Shown piece after piece: positions 1-6,239 of a DNA stretch of 8,560 nt. This DNA is from an uncultured Succinatimonas sp. (lineage in GTDB: Bacteria > Pseudomonadota > Gammaproteobacteria > Enterobacterales > Succinivibrionaceae), in contig CABQMD010000026.1 of assembly GCA_902465145.1 (NCBI GenBank), forward strand, positions 1 to 8,560, read 5' to 3'. The notes below the pieces were generated by a model that worked only from the letters and a program-made list of their open reading frames with translations, made no database searches and was not told where the DNA came from. The translations under genes and the position numbers were made by a program. How positions within the stretch are numbered: position 1 is the stretch's first letter; every line of letters starts with the position of its first letter.

Positions 1-2
1 GT

Positions 3-80
3 CAGGGCTTACATCTTGTGGCCTGTGTGTTTTCAGGAACCAAGTTAAGAGCTTTGTCTGTTGAAGAGGTAGAGCGCTAG
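3..80 (+). CDS. Possible 3' end of a convergent gene of unknown function (partial)
   Basis: The plus-strand frame starting at base 3 is open from the window edge to a TAG at 78-80 and encodes 25 residues ending LRALSVEEVER. It would converge on the cbiB-like gene, whose stop lies 4 nt further right. The only support is an open frame and ordinary-looking codons. The fragment is too short to recognise, and on the minus strand no convincing start for another operon member is visible (an ATG at 88-86 meets a TAG two codons later). It could equally be non-coding sequence. Confidence 0.3.
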   Translation, partial: QGLHLVACVFSGTKLRALSVEEVER

Positions 81-84
81 CGTT

Positions 85-1077
85 TCATATAAGCAGACAA
101 GAGATCACTGAAGCGATCAGGCATAAAAAGATCCCGCAACGGCGTATTTTTCTGGCTATTTGCATGGGAGATGAGGCATCAGGTTGTCTCTCTCCTCCTA
201 TACGCGGCAGCCTTACTATCTGTCCTTGATAGCAACGGGGACCGCCTAACGCAAGATCACATCCTCCACCGAGACAACCTTGAATAAACCCGCTCATGGG
301 AGCCGGGTGGGAATCCAATCCGCCTACGGCACCGCGCAGGGCGGCAACAGGCGAGAGTGAAATTAAAGACATAAGCAAAAGCATTGCGGCGACAGGTGCC
401 AGCATAAATTGTTCAAGTCTTCTGATCCCAGATGCAAATTCTTTATTTTGCAGATGTTTTTTTGAGGAAAAGGCTTGATCCATTATGGCTACCAATTGCA
501 TGATCACTGCTCCCTCAAGACCTGCAATAAGGTACCAAACGATCACGGCAAACCAGGTGCAGGACAAAGCCATGGATGCATATTCGCAACAAGCTTTGGA
601 TATTCCCATGTAAGAGAGTTTGTCGCACTCCCTCTCAAGTTTTCTTGCTATGACTTTACGAGCCTTGTTTTTTTCATCGTGGCGTAAGAGATAACTTGTC
701 TGCCAAACGGCATCCAGCGTATTTTTAGAATCCAAAAGCAAAGGCAGAATAAAGAGCGCAAGCAGGTTGTCAAAACCGGTACAAGCATGAATGAGTACGG
801 TTAAGGCCCAAGCCGTCAACAGTACTACCGTGGGTAACATGATCCCGGCAAAGATCTTTTGTGAGGAACTGTTATTATCACGGTTTACTCTGGCTGCTAA
901 AACCTTCAGCAGAGGTTTGAGGCGAGAAAGCCTTAAAGAAGAAGGAATAGGAATGATAAGCTCTGCCAATACGGCTATCAGCAGTACTACGGCACTGTGA
1001 TCAAGCAACGCGAAGAGATCGCAAGATCCGAATGCGTTTGCTTGCATTCCTTGAAGCAGAGTTTCCATTTCATTCAT
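85..1077 (-). CDS. cbiB: CobD/CbiB-family integral membrane protein (divergent adenosylcobinamide-phosphate synthase-like)
   Basis: This 330-residue membrane protein has hydrophobic segments near residues 28-44, 77-98, 102-115, 174-192, 226-245 and 312-330. The clearest family signature is C-terminal: SHPAP at 256-260 followed by LGGPRCYQG at 277-285, matching the CbiB pattern in which a HPNP/HPAP turn precedes a G-x-L-GG-P-x-x-Y-G stretch. Family members amidate adenosylcobyric acid with aminopropanol phosphate (or a related amino alcohol) at the inner membrane to give adenosylcobinamide phosphate. Here the N-terminal GDP...HP motif of classical CbiB is missing (residues 38-50 read AELIIPIPSSLRL), and the central AEN-type motif is replaced around 163-172. 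It is therefore a divergent relative, and synthase activity is not assured; AmpE is another relative of this fold. It starts 8 nt after the mtnN stop, with no clear Shine-Dalgarno sequence, so translation may be coupled to mtnN. An unusually large number of cysteines (about twelve) is present. Confidence 0.75.
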   Translation of the reverse strand: MNEMETLLQGMQANAFGSCDLFALLDHSAVVLLIAVLAELIIPIPSSLRLSRLKPLLKVLAARVNRDNNSSSQKIFAGIMLPTVVLLTAWALTVLIHACTGFDNLLALFILPLLLDSKNTLDAVWQTSYLLRHDEKNKARKVIARKLERECDKLSYMGISKACCEYASMALSCTWFAVIVWYLIAGLEGAVIMQLVAIMDQAFSSKKHLQNKEFASGIRRLEQFMLAPVAAMLLLMSLISLSPVAALRGAVGGLDSHPAPMSGFIQGCLGGGCDLALGGPRCYQGQIVRLPRIGGERQPDASSPMQIARKIRRCGIFLCLIASVISCLLI

Positions 1078-1085
1078 GTTGATGA

Positions 1086-1784
1086 CTACAGCAACGGCAA
1101 CAGGGCGGTAACAAGTTTGGCACTTAAGGCCGCAGCCATAGGCATAAACTCATCGTAGGCTACGGTGACACCTTCTGAGGCTTCATCTGAGACTGCTCTT
1201 ACAATAAGGAAAGGGACGCCGCAATCATGGCAAATGTGAGCAATGGATGCTCCTTCCATCTCACAGACTTTGGCATCGGGAAAAAGTTGTACTACGGATT
1301 TTTTTTGAGTACTTGTGTTGATGAACTGATCCCCTGAGACAATGAGCCCGGTTTTGATTTTGCCTTTGAGTTCAGGAAGATTTCCTGCAGCAATTTCGGC
1401 CTTTGCCATAAGTTCCGAATCTGCGTTGAAATAAAGATCATGTCCTGCAATCTGACCTTTGCTGTAGCCGAAGGCAGTCAGATCTGCATCGTGGTAAGCA
1501 GCCTTAGAGGAGATCACCATATCGCCGATTTTAAGATCAGGTGCAAGAGCTCCTGCGCATCCTGTATTGATCACAGCCGAGGGCTTGCATCTGTCGATTA
1601 GCATGGCGGTGACTGCGGCGGCTGCACATTTGCCTATACCGCATTGCACAACTGCCACGTTCTTGCCTTTTAATTTTCCGGTATGGATCTCTGCCATAGC
1701 GGTTTTGATAACAGAGCTTTCTTCAAGTGCGTTAATAAGACCTGTAACCTCAGGTTCCATGGCGCCTATGATGCCTATGGTCAT
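1086..1784 (-). CDS. mtnN: 5'-methylthioadenosine/S-adenosylhomocysteine nucleosidase
   Basis: The 232-residue product has the same length as E. coli MtnN (Pfs) and aligns with it from the first residues. It hydrolyses MTA, SAH and 5'-deoxyadenosine to adenine plus the thioribose or ribose product. It thereby relieves product inhibition of SAM-dependent enzymes and supplies the methionine salvage and AI-2 routes in the cytosol. Visible active-site elements are GAMEPE with the catalytic Glu12, SGDQFIN (149-156) with the purine-stacking Phe154, CEMEG (174-178) with the ribose-binding Met-Glu pair, and RAVSD ending in Asp200, the general acid equivalent to E. coli Asp197. One substitution stands out: the conserved TGSAGG loop reads TGCAGA, putting Cys at position 76 where E. 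coli has Ser. The start is supported by AGAGGA about 7-8 nt upstream. A TACAAT -10-like hexamer lies on the minus strand at 1868-1863, without a good -35. The gene leads a two-gene unit with the cbiB-like gene. Confidence 0.96.
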   Translation of the reverse strand: MTIGIIGAMEPEVTGLINALEESSVIKTAMAEIHTGKLKGKNVAVVQCGIGKCAAAAVTAMLIDRCKPSAVINTGCAGALAPDLKIGDMVISSKAAYHDADLTAFGYSKGQIAGHDLYFNADSELMAKAEIAAGNLPELKGKIKTGLIVSGDQFINTSTQKKSVVQLFPDAKVCEMEGASIAHICHDCGVPFLIVRAVSDEASEGVTVAYDEFMPMAAALSAKLVTALLPLL

Positions 1785-1917
1785 GTGAATATCCTCTTGT
1801 ATGGGGATCGGTCATTGCCGATGTTGAAATCATTAACGGACGAAGTCCTATTTTCTTTGCGTATTGTATATGAGAGAGGCCGTGCGAGGAGAGAGGTTAG
1901 GCACAACCTTGAGCATG

Positions 1918-1947
1918 AAAAAAGGCAGGATCAATTTGGATCCTGCC
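1918..1947 (-). terminator. Rho-independent terminator of the porin gene
   Basis: A perfect 9-bp stem (1924-1932 GGCAGGATC with 1939-1947 GATCCTGCC) encloses a 6-nt loop. On the minus strand the stem is followed immediately by six T's (six A's at 1918-1923 on the plus strand). It lies about 60 nt beyond the porin stop and ends that transcript before mtnN. On the plus strand the stem is not directly followed by a T run, so the terminator appears to be one-directional. Confidence 0.9.
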
Positions 1948-1990
1948 AACGGGTTTTATTTACTTGCGTAAATAATCTTTAAGTATCTAT

Positions 1991-2006
1991 TCTGAGAAAG
2001 CTCAGA
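1991..2006 (-). other. Perfect hairpin immediately after the porin stop codon
   Basis: TCTGAG at 1991-1996 pairs with CTCAGA at 2001-2006 across a 4-nt loop, so the stem begins at the base next to the porin TAA. No T run follows on the minus strand, so it is not a terminator. Together with the terminator about 45 nt further on, it gives the porin mRNA two 3' structures, as might help protect an abundant transcript from 3' exonucleases. That role is inference. Confidence 0.5.
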
Positions 2007-3149
2007 TTAGAATACGTAACGGGCACCGAACATGACGGAGTTGTGAGAGTCTTTGTCGTCGGCAAGTGCAAAGTTGGTGATCTTTGAATGATAATCATCA
2101 GAGCCGGCATCGATGCAAGTCTCAGCCCAAATCTTGAAGTTGGGGGTGACGTTGTAGTCAGCGATCAACTGGAAGAATTTCTGATCAAATTCATCAGATC
2201 CAAGTCTATCGGCTTGAACTTTGTCATTGATGTAATGATATGAAGCGCCAATACGGATGCCGCTATCGAAGCCGTAAGTTACAACGCTTTCCCAAGCTTT
2301 TACTTTGTGCTCTCCACCGTCAACATCTTGCGTAGTGGCCTTTGAGTAAGCGTAGTTAGTAGCAATGTACAAGCCTTTGCCATTGGTACCCCAAGAAATC
2401 GAACCGTCGACAGTCTTAAGATCGTCTACCAAATAAGAATAGCCGTGTGATTTTGAAGCGGTAGCACTATCATCTTTATCCTGACCATTCAGGTAGAGGT
2501 AAGCGGCACGTACGCTGATAGGTCCGAAGACAACGGCAGGAGAGGTATAGCCGGCATAGACGGAGAAGCCTGAATCAACGTTGAAAGAACCTTCGGTATC
2601 AGTCTTATATTTATCTTCAGCGAACTGATAGGAAACACCGGCATCAAAACCGAAGCCTTTCCACATATAGGAGAGGTGACCGGAGTTACGCTCGTCGTTG
2701 CAACCGAACACACCGACTTCGTCCAAAACGTCAACAGCAGATGATGCGAAGACGAAAGGATCCTTATAACGGCCCATCTGGACTTTACCGAAGTTGCCGA
2801 AATCAACACCTAAGAACTGCTGACGAGCAGAAAGAGAAGCGTTCTCATCAGAAGTTCCGGAGTGCTGAGCCTGCCACTCGTTATAGGCATAAGCAGCGAT
2901 GTTGCTGGTCAGCTGAGTACGGCCGGCCATGGTCAGACGAGCACGATCACGGGTAGTGGCATCGGCACTTTTACCGATGTTATTGGTTTTATCACCAAAA
3001 TAGGTGTTACCAGCATTGCCGGCCATAAATTCGATCTGGCCGCCGACAGCCAAAGTGGTGCCGTCTTTGTCATAGACCTGAGCGGCGGAAGCAGCAGAAG
3101 CTGCGAAAGCTGCTGCAGCGATGGCTACAGCTAAAACTGACTTCTTCAT
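2007..3149 (-). CDS. Outer-membrane trimeric general porin (OmpC/OmpF-type, 16-strand beta-barrel)
   Basis: The 380-residue precursor has a signal peptide MKKSVLAVAIAAAAFAASAASA. Cleavage after Ala22 gives a mature N terminus AQVYDKDG, closely matching AEVYNKDG of mature E. coli OmpC. Alternating aromatic/polar strands run through the protein, and it ends ARYVF with the terminal Phe that the BAM complex recognises. The family forms trimeric pores for small hydrophilic solutes. The frame is open upstream to an ATG at 3221, but the ATG at 3149 is chosen because it starts exactly at the signal peptide and has GGGA about 8 nt upstream. The gene is monocistronic: it has its own promoter region with a CRP/FNR-type palindrome and a strong terminator. 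Two cysteines (precursor Cys150, in the region expected to hold the constriction loop, and Cys345 near the C terminus) are unusual for this family. The exact channel subtype cannot be told from the sequence alone. Confidence 0.93.
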   Translation of the reverse strand: MKKSVLAVAIAAAAFAASAASAAQVYDKDGTTLAVGGQIEFMAGNAGNTYFGDKTNNIGKSADATTRDRARLTMAGRTQLTSNIAAYAYNEWQAQHSGTSDENASLSARQQFLGVDFGNFGKVQMGRYKDPFVFASSAVDVLDEVGVFGCNDERNSGHLSYMWKGFGFDAGVSYQFAEDKYKTDTEGSFNVDSGFSVYAGYTSPAVVFGPISVRAAYLYLNGQDKDDSATASKSHGYSYLVDDLKTVDGSISWGTNGKGLYIATNYAYSKATTQDVDGGEHKVKAWESVVTYGFDSGIRIGASYHYINDKVQADRLGSDEFDQKFFQLIADYNVTPNFKIWAETCIDAGSDDYHSKITNFALADDKDSHNSVMFGARYVF

Positions 3150-3225
3150 AGTTAGAATCCCATAATTTATAGTTAAGCAAAACGTGTTATGCGAATTGCC
3201 TGTGTTCTTTATCGAACGCAAGTGA

Positions 3226-3260
3226 ACTATAGCAGTAAAATTCGATCAATAAAAAAAAAA
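3226..3260 (-). promoter_or_regulatory. Candidate porin promoter with a T10 tract
   Basis: On the minus strand TATAGT (plus positions 3226-3231) is a 5/6 match to the -10 consensus. It lies 76 nt upstream of the porin start, predicting a 5' leader of roughly 70 nt. With a 17-nt spacer the -35 position falls at 3249-3254 and reads TTTTAT, a poor match, as expected for an activator-dependent promoter. An uninterrupted run of ten T's (3251-3260) overlaps and extends upstream of the -35 position and could act as an UP-like or bending element. The tract is flanked by 7-bp inverted arms GATCAAT (3244-3250) and ATTGATC (3266-3272). Confidence 0.5.
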
Positions 3261-3278
3261 TACGTATTGATCTAAAAT

Positions 3279-3294
3279 TGTGATCATGATCACG
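3279..3294. promoter_or_regulatory. CRP/FNR-family binding site upstream of the porin gene
   Basis: TGTGATCATGATCACG matches the CRP consensus TGTGA-N6-TCACA at 9 of 10 defined positions. Its core GTGATCATGATCAC (3280-3293) is a perfect 14-bp palindrome. Read as GTGAT-N4-ATCAC it also matches the FNR consensus TTGAT-N4-ATCAA at 4 of 5 bases in each half, so either regulator could bind. The centre is 3286.5, about 67 bp upstream of the start site predicted from the TATAGT -10. That is roughly where class I activators sit, given the uncertainty in the start site. Global carbon or oxygen control of the porin is inferred from this. Confidence 0.65.
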
Positions 3295-3301
3295 TAATTT
3301 A

Positions 3302-3317
3302 AGGGAACTAAATCACA
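3302..3317. promoter_or_regulatory. Weaker second CRP-like site
   Basis: AGGGA-N6-TCACA matches 8 of 10 positions of the CRP consensus, with one perfect half-site. The centre (3309.5) is 23 bp from the centre of the stronger site, so the two would be on roughly the same DNA face. A match this loose can arise by chance in AT-rich intergenic DNA. Confidence 0.25.
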
Positions 3318-3407
3318 TATCAACTGTCGTGACGGCAACAAAAGTCGCCAAAGAGAAAGATCTTCGGTCAGATTGGAATGTAAAAATAGGTAAAAATTGA
3401 CTGCTTC

Positions 3408-4088
3408 TTACTTGTAAAGTGAATATTCACAAGCATAGGACAGCGCGCGAGCATTCATGTATTGTCCCGCTAATGAAGAGTTAAGACCGTCCTTTGCAAT
3501 GGATTTGCGCAGAGCACTTGATGAAAGCAAATGAAAGGGATGATTTAATAAAAAGATGTTTCCTGCCGGCGTTTCTGAGGCATTTTTAAAAGATAAATGA
3601 TCGTCTTCAGTGACACTGCATTCTTGAAGTAAAGATGCGATTACAGGTTTTATTTCCTTGGATTCATAGCCTGTGCGGGTAAAGCACACCAAGTTGGCCA
3701 GGGTATGAAGCGACAGCCCGTTTTTCCACTCGTCTATGTAAAGCAGTGAATCAGAACCCATCACAAAGAACAGGGGCGTTTTCGGACCATATTGCTGACG
3801 CAAGATCGATAAGGTCTCACAGGTGTAATGGTGTCTTGAATCGTCTTCTTCAAGATCGGCTATTTCAAAATCAGGATCTCCGAAGTCTTCAAGTGCCATA
3901 TTGAGCATGGCTCTCCTGTCTTTATAAGAAACAGTGACGCTGTCTTTATAAGCAGGAGATGCGTTCGGAATAAATAGTACCTTGGTAAGTGAAAAAATTT
4001 CTTTGGTTTTGGCAGCTATTGCCAGATGATCGTGATGTACGGGATTAAAAGATCCCCCGAGTATGCCGATCCTTTCGTGTGAATTCAT
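3408..4088 (-). CDS. nadD: Nicotinate-mononucleotide adenylyltransferase
   Basis: The 226-residue product is slightly longer than E. coli NadD (213). It transfers AMP from ATP to nicotinate mononucleotide to make deamido-NAD, the penultimate step of NAD synthesis, in the cytosol. Family landmarks in order are: the N-terminal nucleotidyltransferase loop GILGGSFNPVHHDHL (8-22); IPNASPAYK (40-48), the equivalent of the substrate-binding PNxxPP segment; RRAML (58-62); HHYTCETL (86-93); VMGSDSLLYIDEWKN (109-123), matching E. coli IIGQDSLLTFPTWYE; and LLSSSALR (187-194), the ISSTxIR motif. The HxGH motif reads H18-H19-D20-H21, so the usual glycine is aspartate, by one base (GAT for GGT). The gene ends the lptE-holA-nadD operon. 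Its start lies 5 nt after the holA stop if the holA frameshift is corrected (otherwise 49 nt). No clear terminator follows. Confidence 0.95.
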   Translation of the reverse strand: MNSHERIGILGGSFNPVHHDHLAIAAKTKEIFSLTKVLFIPNASPAYKDSVTVSYKDRRAMLNMALEDFGDPDFEIADLEEDDSRHHYTCETLSILRQQYGPKTPLFFVMGSDSLLYIDEWKNGLSLHTLANLVCFTRTGYESKEIKPVIASLLQECSVTEDDHLSFKNASETPAGNIFLLNHPFHLLSSSALRKSIAKDGLNSSLAGQYMNARALSYACEYSLYK

Positions 4089-4093
4089 GGTAT

Positions 4094-5190
4094 TTAGATG
4101 TCTCTTAACGGTTTGAAAGTTATAACGTTAAAGTTCATCACGACCGCACACATATTCTGTAAAGATTGCAAAGCCTCGTTAAAACGAAAGGTACTCCAAA
4201 ATTTCGAAGCTTTTGACAATTCTTCTGATAAATAGTCATAGAGGTGGTCCGGCATGTTAAAGCAGCTTTAGTTACGGCTTGCTGCATGTTAAGGGAGCGA
4301 ATGCCTAAAGAAGAGAAGAAAGAAGTGCGCGAACGATAGTCCATGTTGCCTGGATTTGCTGATTTGGTTACTGGTATTGCGCTTAGAGCGTTATCAAGTT
4401 GTGAAATCACCTGAGCAGTAGTTTCTGCAAGTGCACTTGATCCCTGACAGAGGGTATTTAAGGCATTGAGGGCACGAATACCGTTACCGCTTAAAATCGC
4501 TTCGGCTATTTCAAAACCGCTGAAACGGCTGTCTTGTAAGGCATATCTGTCAAGCAGTTGAGGAGTGAGCATTGCGTTCGGGCTGGTCATGGAGATGAGT
4601 TCCAGGATTTGAGCAATGCTTACCAGATTGCCGTCAAAGTTGGCTGCCATGTATTGAGCACATTCTTTGTTGCAACCAAGTTTATATTTTTGAGCCCGTC
4701 CGATGATCCATCTTACGAGTTCTTCACCTTCGGGAGGGTAAATGATCTCAAGGATCCCGCCGCGTCCTTTGATAAAAGAGACAGCCGCTTCGCTTACGGT
4801 TTTTAGGGCAGAGGTCTTTTTTTCAAGCGCTTGGTAAGGCTTTGCCGGCAATTTAGCGTAACTTGCCTGAATACGTGGAAGATCCACTACTATAACTACC
4901 CCAGGACGGATCCTTTGTGCTATCAGCATCAAAACCTGCGAAGCGGTTTTATTCATCTCCTTAAGATAAATTTTGATGATGCGATCACCTCCGAAAAGCC
5001 CCGGATCGATGAGTTCGTTTTCCAAAACTTTGAGATTTGCATCTCCGGTTGTCTGAAAATCCGAGTTTGTGAAGATCATGAATTGAGCATCGGGCAATTC
5101 TTTTCTGGCAGCGGCAATCACGGATTCACTGCGTTCATTTTTTAAAAGAGGATCATCTGATGCAAAAATTGCGATCGGAGGACAATTCAT
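4094..5190 (-). CDS. holA: DNA polymerase III delta subunit (clamp loader), interrupted by a -1 frameshift near its 3' end
   Basis: HolA opens the beta clamp within the clamp-loader complex. The start ATG (5190) is 2 nt after the lptE stop and has CGAGGA 9 nt upstream. The N-terminal segment IAIFASDDPLLKNERSESVI matches the nucleotide-binding-fold start of E. coli HolA (YLLLGNDPLLLQESQDAV). The middle FDGNLVSIAQILELISM matches YEGNLLALAQALERLSL. The open frame ends at 4138 (350 residues), but after Leu311 its last 39 residues have no HolA character. In the -1 frame, beginning AAC at 4258, 54 residues follow to a TAA at 4096-4094. They include FRFNEALQSLQNMC, which resembles the last helix of E. 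coli HolA (SVWAELEGLSLLLC). Correcting the shift gives 365 residues and leaves 5 nt before nadD. The -1 frame has a stop at 4270-4268, so the shift lies between there and about 4253, at the TTTAA run. Sequencing error, mutation and recoding are all possible. Confidence 0.9.
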
Positions 5191-5192
5191 GT

Positions 5193-6017
5193 TTAGAAAT
5201 CCTCGTCGTTGATTTCAGGAGCTTCGTCTTTTAACTTGGGTTTTATTTTAGGCAGTGAATAGCTGCGATTTAAGTATTGTTCGTCGCGATCTTCTTGAGA
5301 ATTGAGTACTGCAGAGCCGTTGTTAAGATCCGAGACTGAATATTGCTTTCCTTCGGATATTTCCTTTTCATTTTGATAACGCAAGGCATCCATAAGCGTT
5401 AGCCCTGCAGGAACGGCGTCGTCCTTGATTTTACTTTGAGGGTTATCCTTGGATTCTGTTAACTGTGCTGGAGTGAGTACTTCAGAATCCGGATCCGACT
5501 GACGACCGAGATAGGAAATGCGCATGACTAATTGGGACGCCAATTCGTCGTAAGTTTCGTCAAGCATTTCCTGAAATTCGTTGGAGGTTGCCAAAGCTTT
5601 GCCTGATTTATTAAGGTAGGTACGCGTAAGCGAGTTTTTCATGAGCAAAGGACGGTGTCCCGGGATTTTTAAGATATCTGCAGTGGATACGATGAGATTG
5701 TATTCAAGCGCTGACATGAAGACATTTACAGATACGAGAGGAGTGTTTACCCTCGGAGTTGGGATACTTAATTCCGGTAAAGTTGGATCTTTTCCGTTTA
5801 CTCCGTCGTCTCCGTAGCCGTCGGTATAAACTTTTACGCCGTGTACCCTTAAAAGATCTACGGTTTTTCTAAAGAACGAATTGTGCCAGTTACCGCTTAC
5901 TTTAAGTGCCGGTACTGTCTGTGCCAAACTTACTTCGTCTGGCAAATGAAAGCCGCAGGCAGAAAGCGTCAAAGCGGCAACGGTAAGACAGGAGGCAAAA
6001 AGGAAGCGTAAGATCAT
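5193..6017 (-). CDS. lptE: LPS-assembly lipoprotein LptE (RlpB) with an extended C terminus
   Basis: LptE is the outer-membrane lipoprotein that plugs the LptD barrel and helps deliver LPS to the cell surface. The product has a lipoprotein signal with lipobox LSAC at 18-21 followed by GFHLP; Cys21 would be acylated, and GFHL after the cysteine is characteristic of LptE. Residues 22-170 cover the usual domain: PALKVSGNWHNSFFRK with the following helix, LSIPTPRVNTPLVSV, EYNLIVSTADIL, and LVMRISYLGR. At 274 residues it is much longer than E. coli LptE (193). The excess is residues ~173-274, a polar, acidic, probably disordered tail ending EINDEDF. The gene leads lptE-holA-nadD, the same order as in E. 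coli, although leuS, which precedes it there, is absent here. GGGGTGA lies a few bases upstream of the start. The promoter must lie in 6018-6368, but I could not settle on one. Confidence 0.93.
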   Translation of the reverse strand: MILRFLFASCLTVAALTLSACGFHLPDEVSLAQTVPALKVSGNWHNSFFRKTVDLLRVHGVKVYTDGYGDDGVNGKDPTLPELSIPTPRVNTPLVSVNVFMSALEYNLIVSTADILKIPGHRPLLMKNSLTRTYLNKSGKALATSNEFQEMLDETYDELASQLVMRISYLGRQSDPDSEVLTPAQLTESKDNPQSKIKDDAVPAGLTLMDALRYQNEKEISEGKQYSVSDLNNGSAVLNSQEDRDEQYLNRSYSLPKIKPKLKDEAPEINDEDF

Positions 6018-6239
6018 GCATCACCCCAAAATAAGTACGACTTTTATCTTTAGGTCGAACTCTGATTAAAACGTTTTGAAATTAAGCTTTGTTTAATTAT
6101 TCGACAATTTTACAGCTTTGCGACGATGCTTGCAGTAGAGATGAAGAAAGTTGCAACTTGTAAGAGTGCTTCTTGTATGCATATAAGGCCGGAGATTATC
6201 ACCTTGCGCAAGTAGTACTTTTCACAAAGTGTGCGAAAA

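Noticed and set aside
296..1000. Three plus-strand open frames opposite the cbiB-like gene
   Set aside because: They are antisense shadows of a recognisable membrane-protein gene and have no family features.
1807..1822. Small hairpin ATCGG-N6-CCGAT in the mtnN leader as a riboswitch (SAH or SAM)
   Set aside because: It is a single 5-bp stem without any conserved riboswitch core; the leader is too short and unstructured to support the call.
1567..1982. Plus-strand open frames over mtnN and its upstream region
   Set aside because: They overlap the well-supported mtnN gene and run through the porin terminator.
2489..3134. Alternative frames within the porin gene on both strands
   Set aside because: The porin frame is fully supported from signal peptide to terminal Phe; the others have no recognisable content.
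3150..3221. Upstream ATG at 3221 that would lengthen the porin by 24 residues
   Set aside because: The ATG at 3149 begins a textbook signal peptide with a ribosome binding site. The extra residues (including CLTINYGIL) would spoil the signal peptide and come from promoter/leader DNA.
3334..3349. Hairpin GGCAAC-AAAA-GTCGCC as a nadD terminator
   Set aside because: The 6-bp stem includes a G-T pair and no T run follows on either strand.
4558..5145. Plus-strand open frames opposite holA
   Set aside because: They are antisense to a conserved gene with no start signals or domain similarity.
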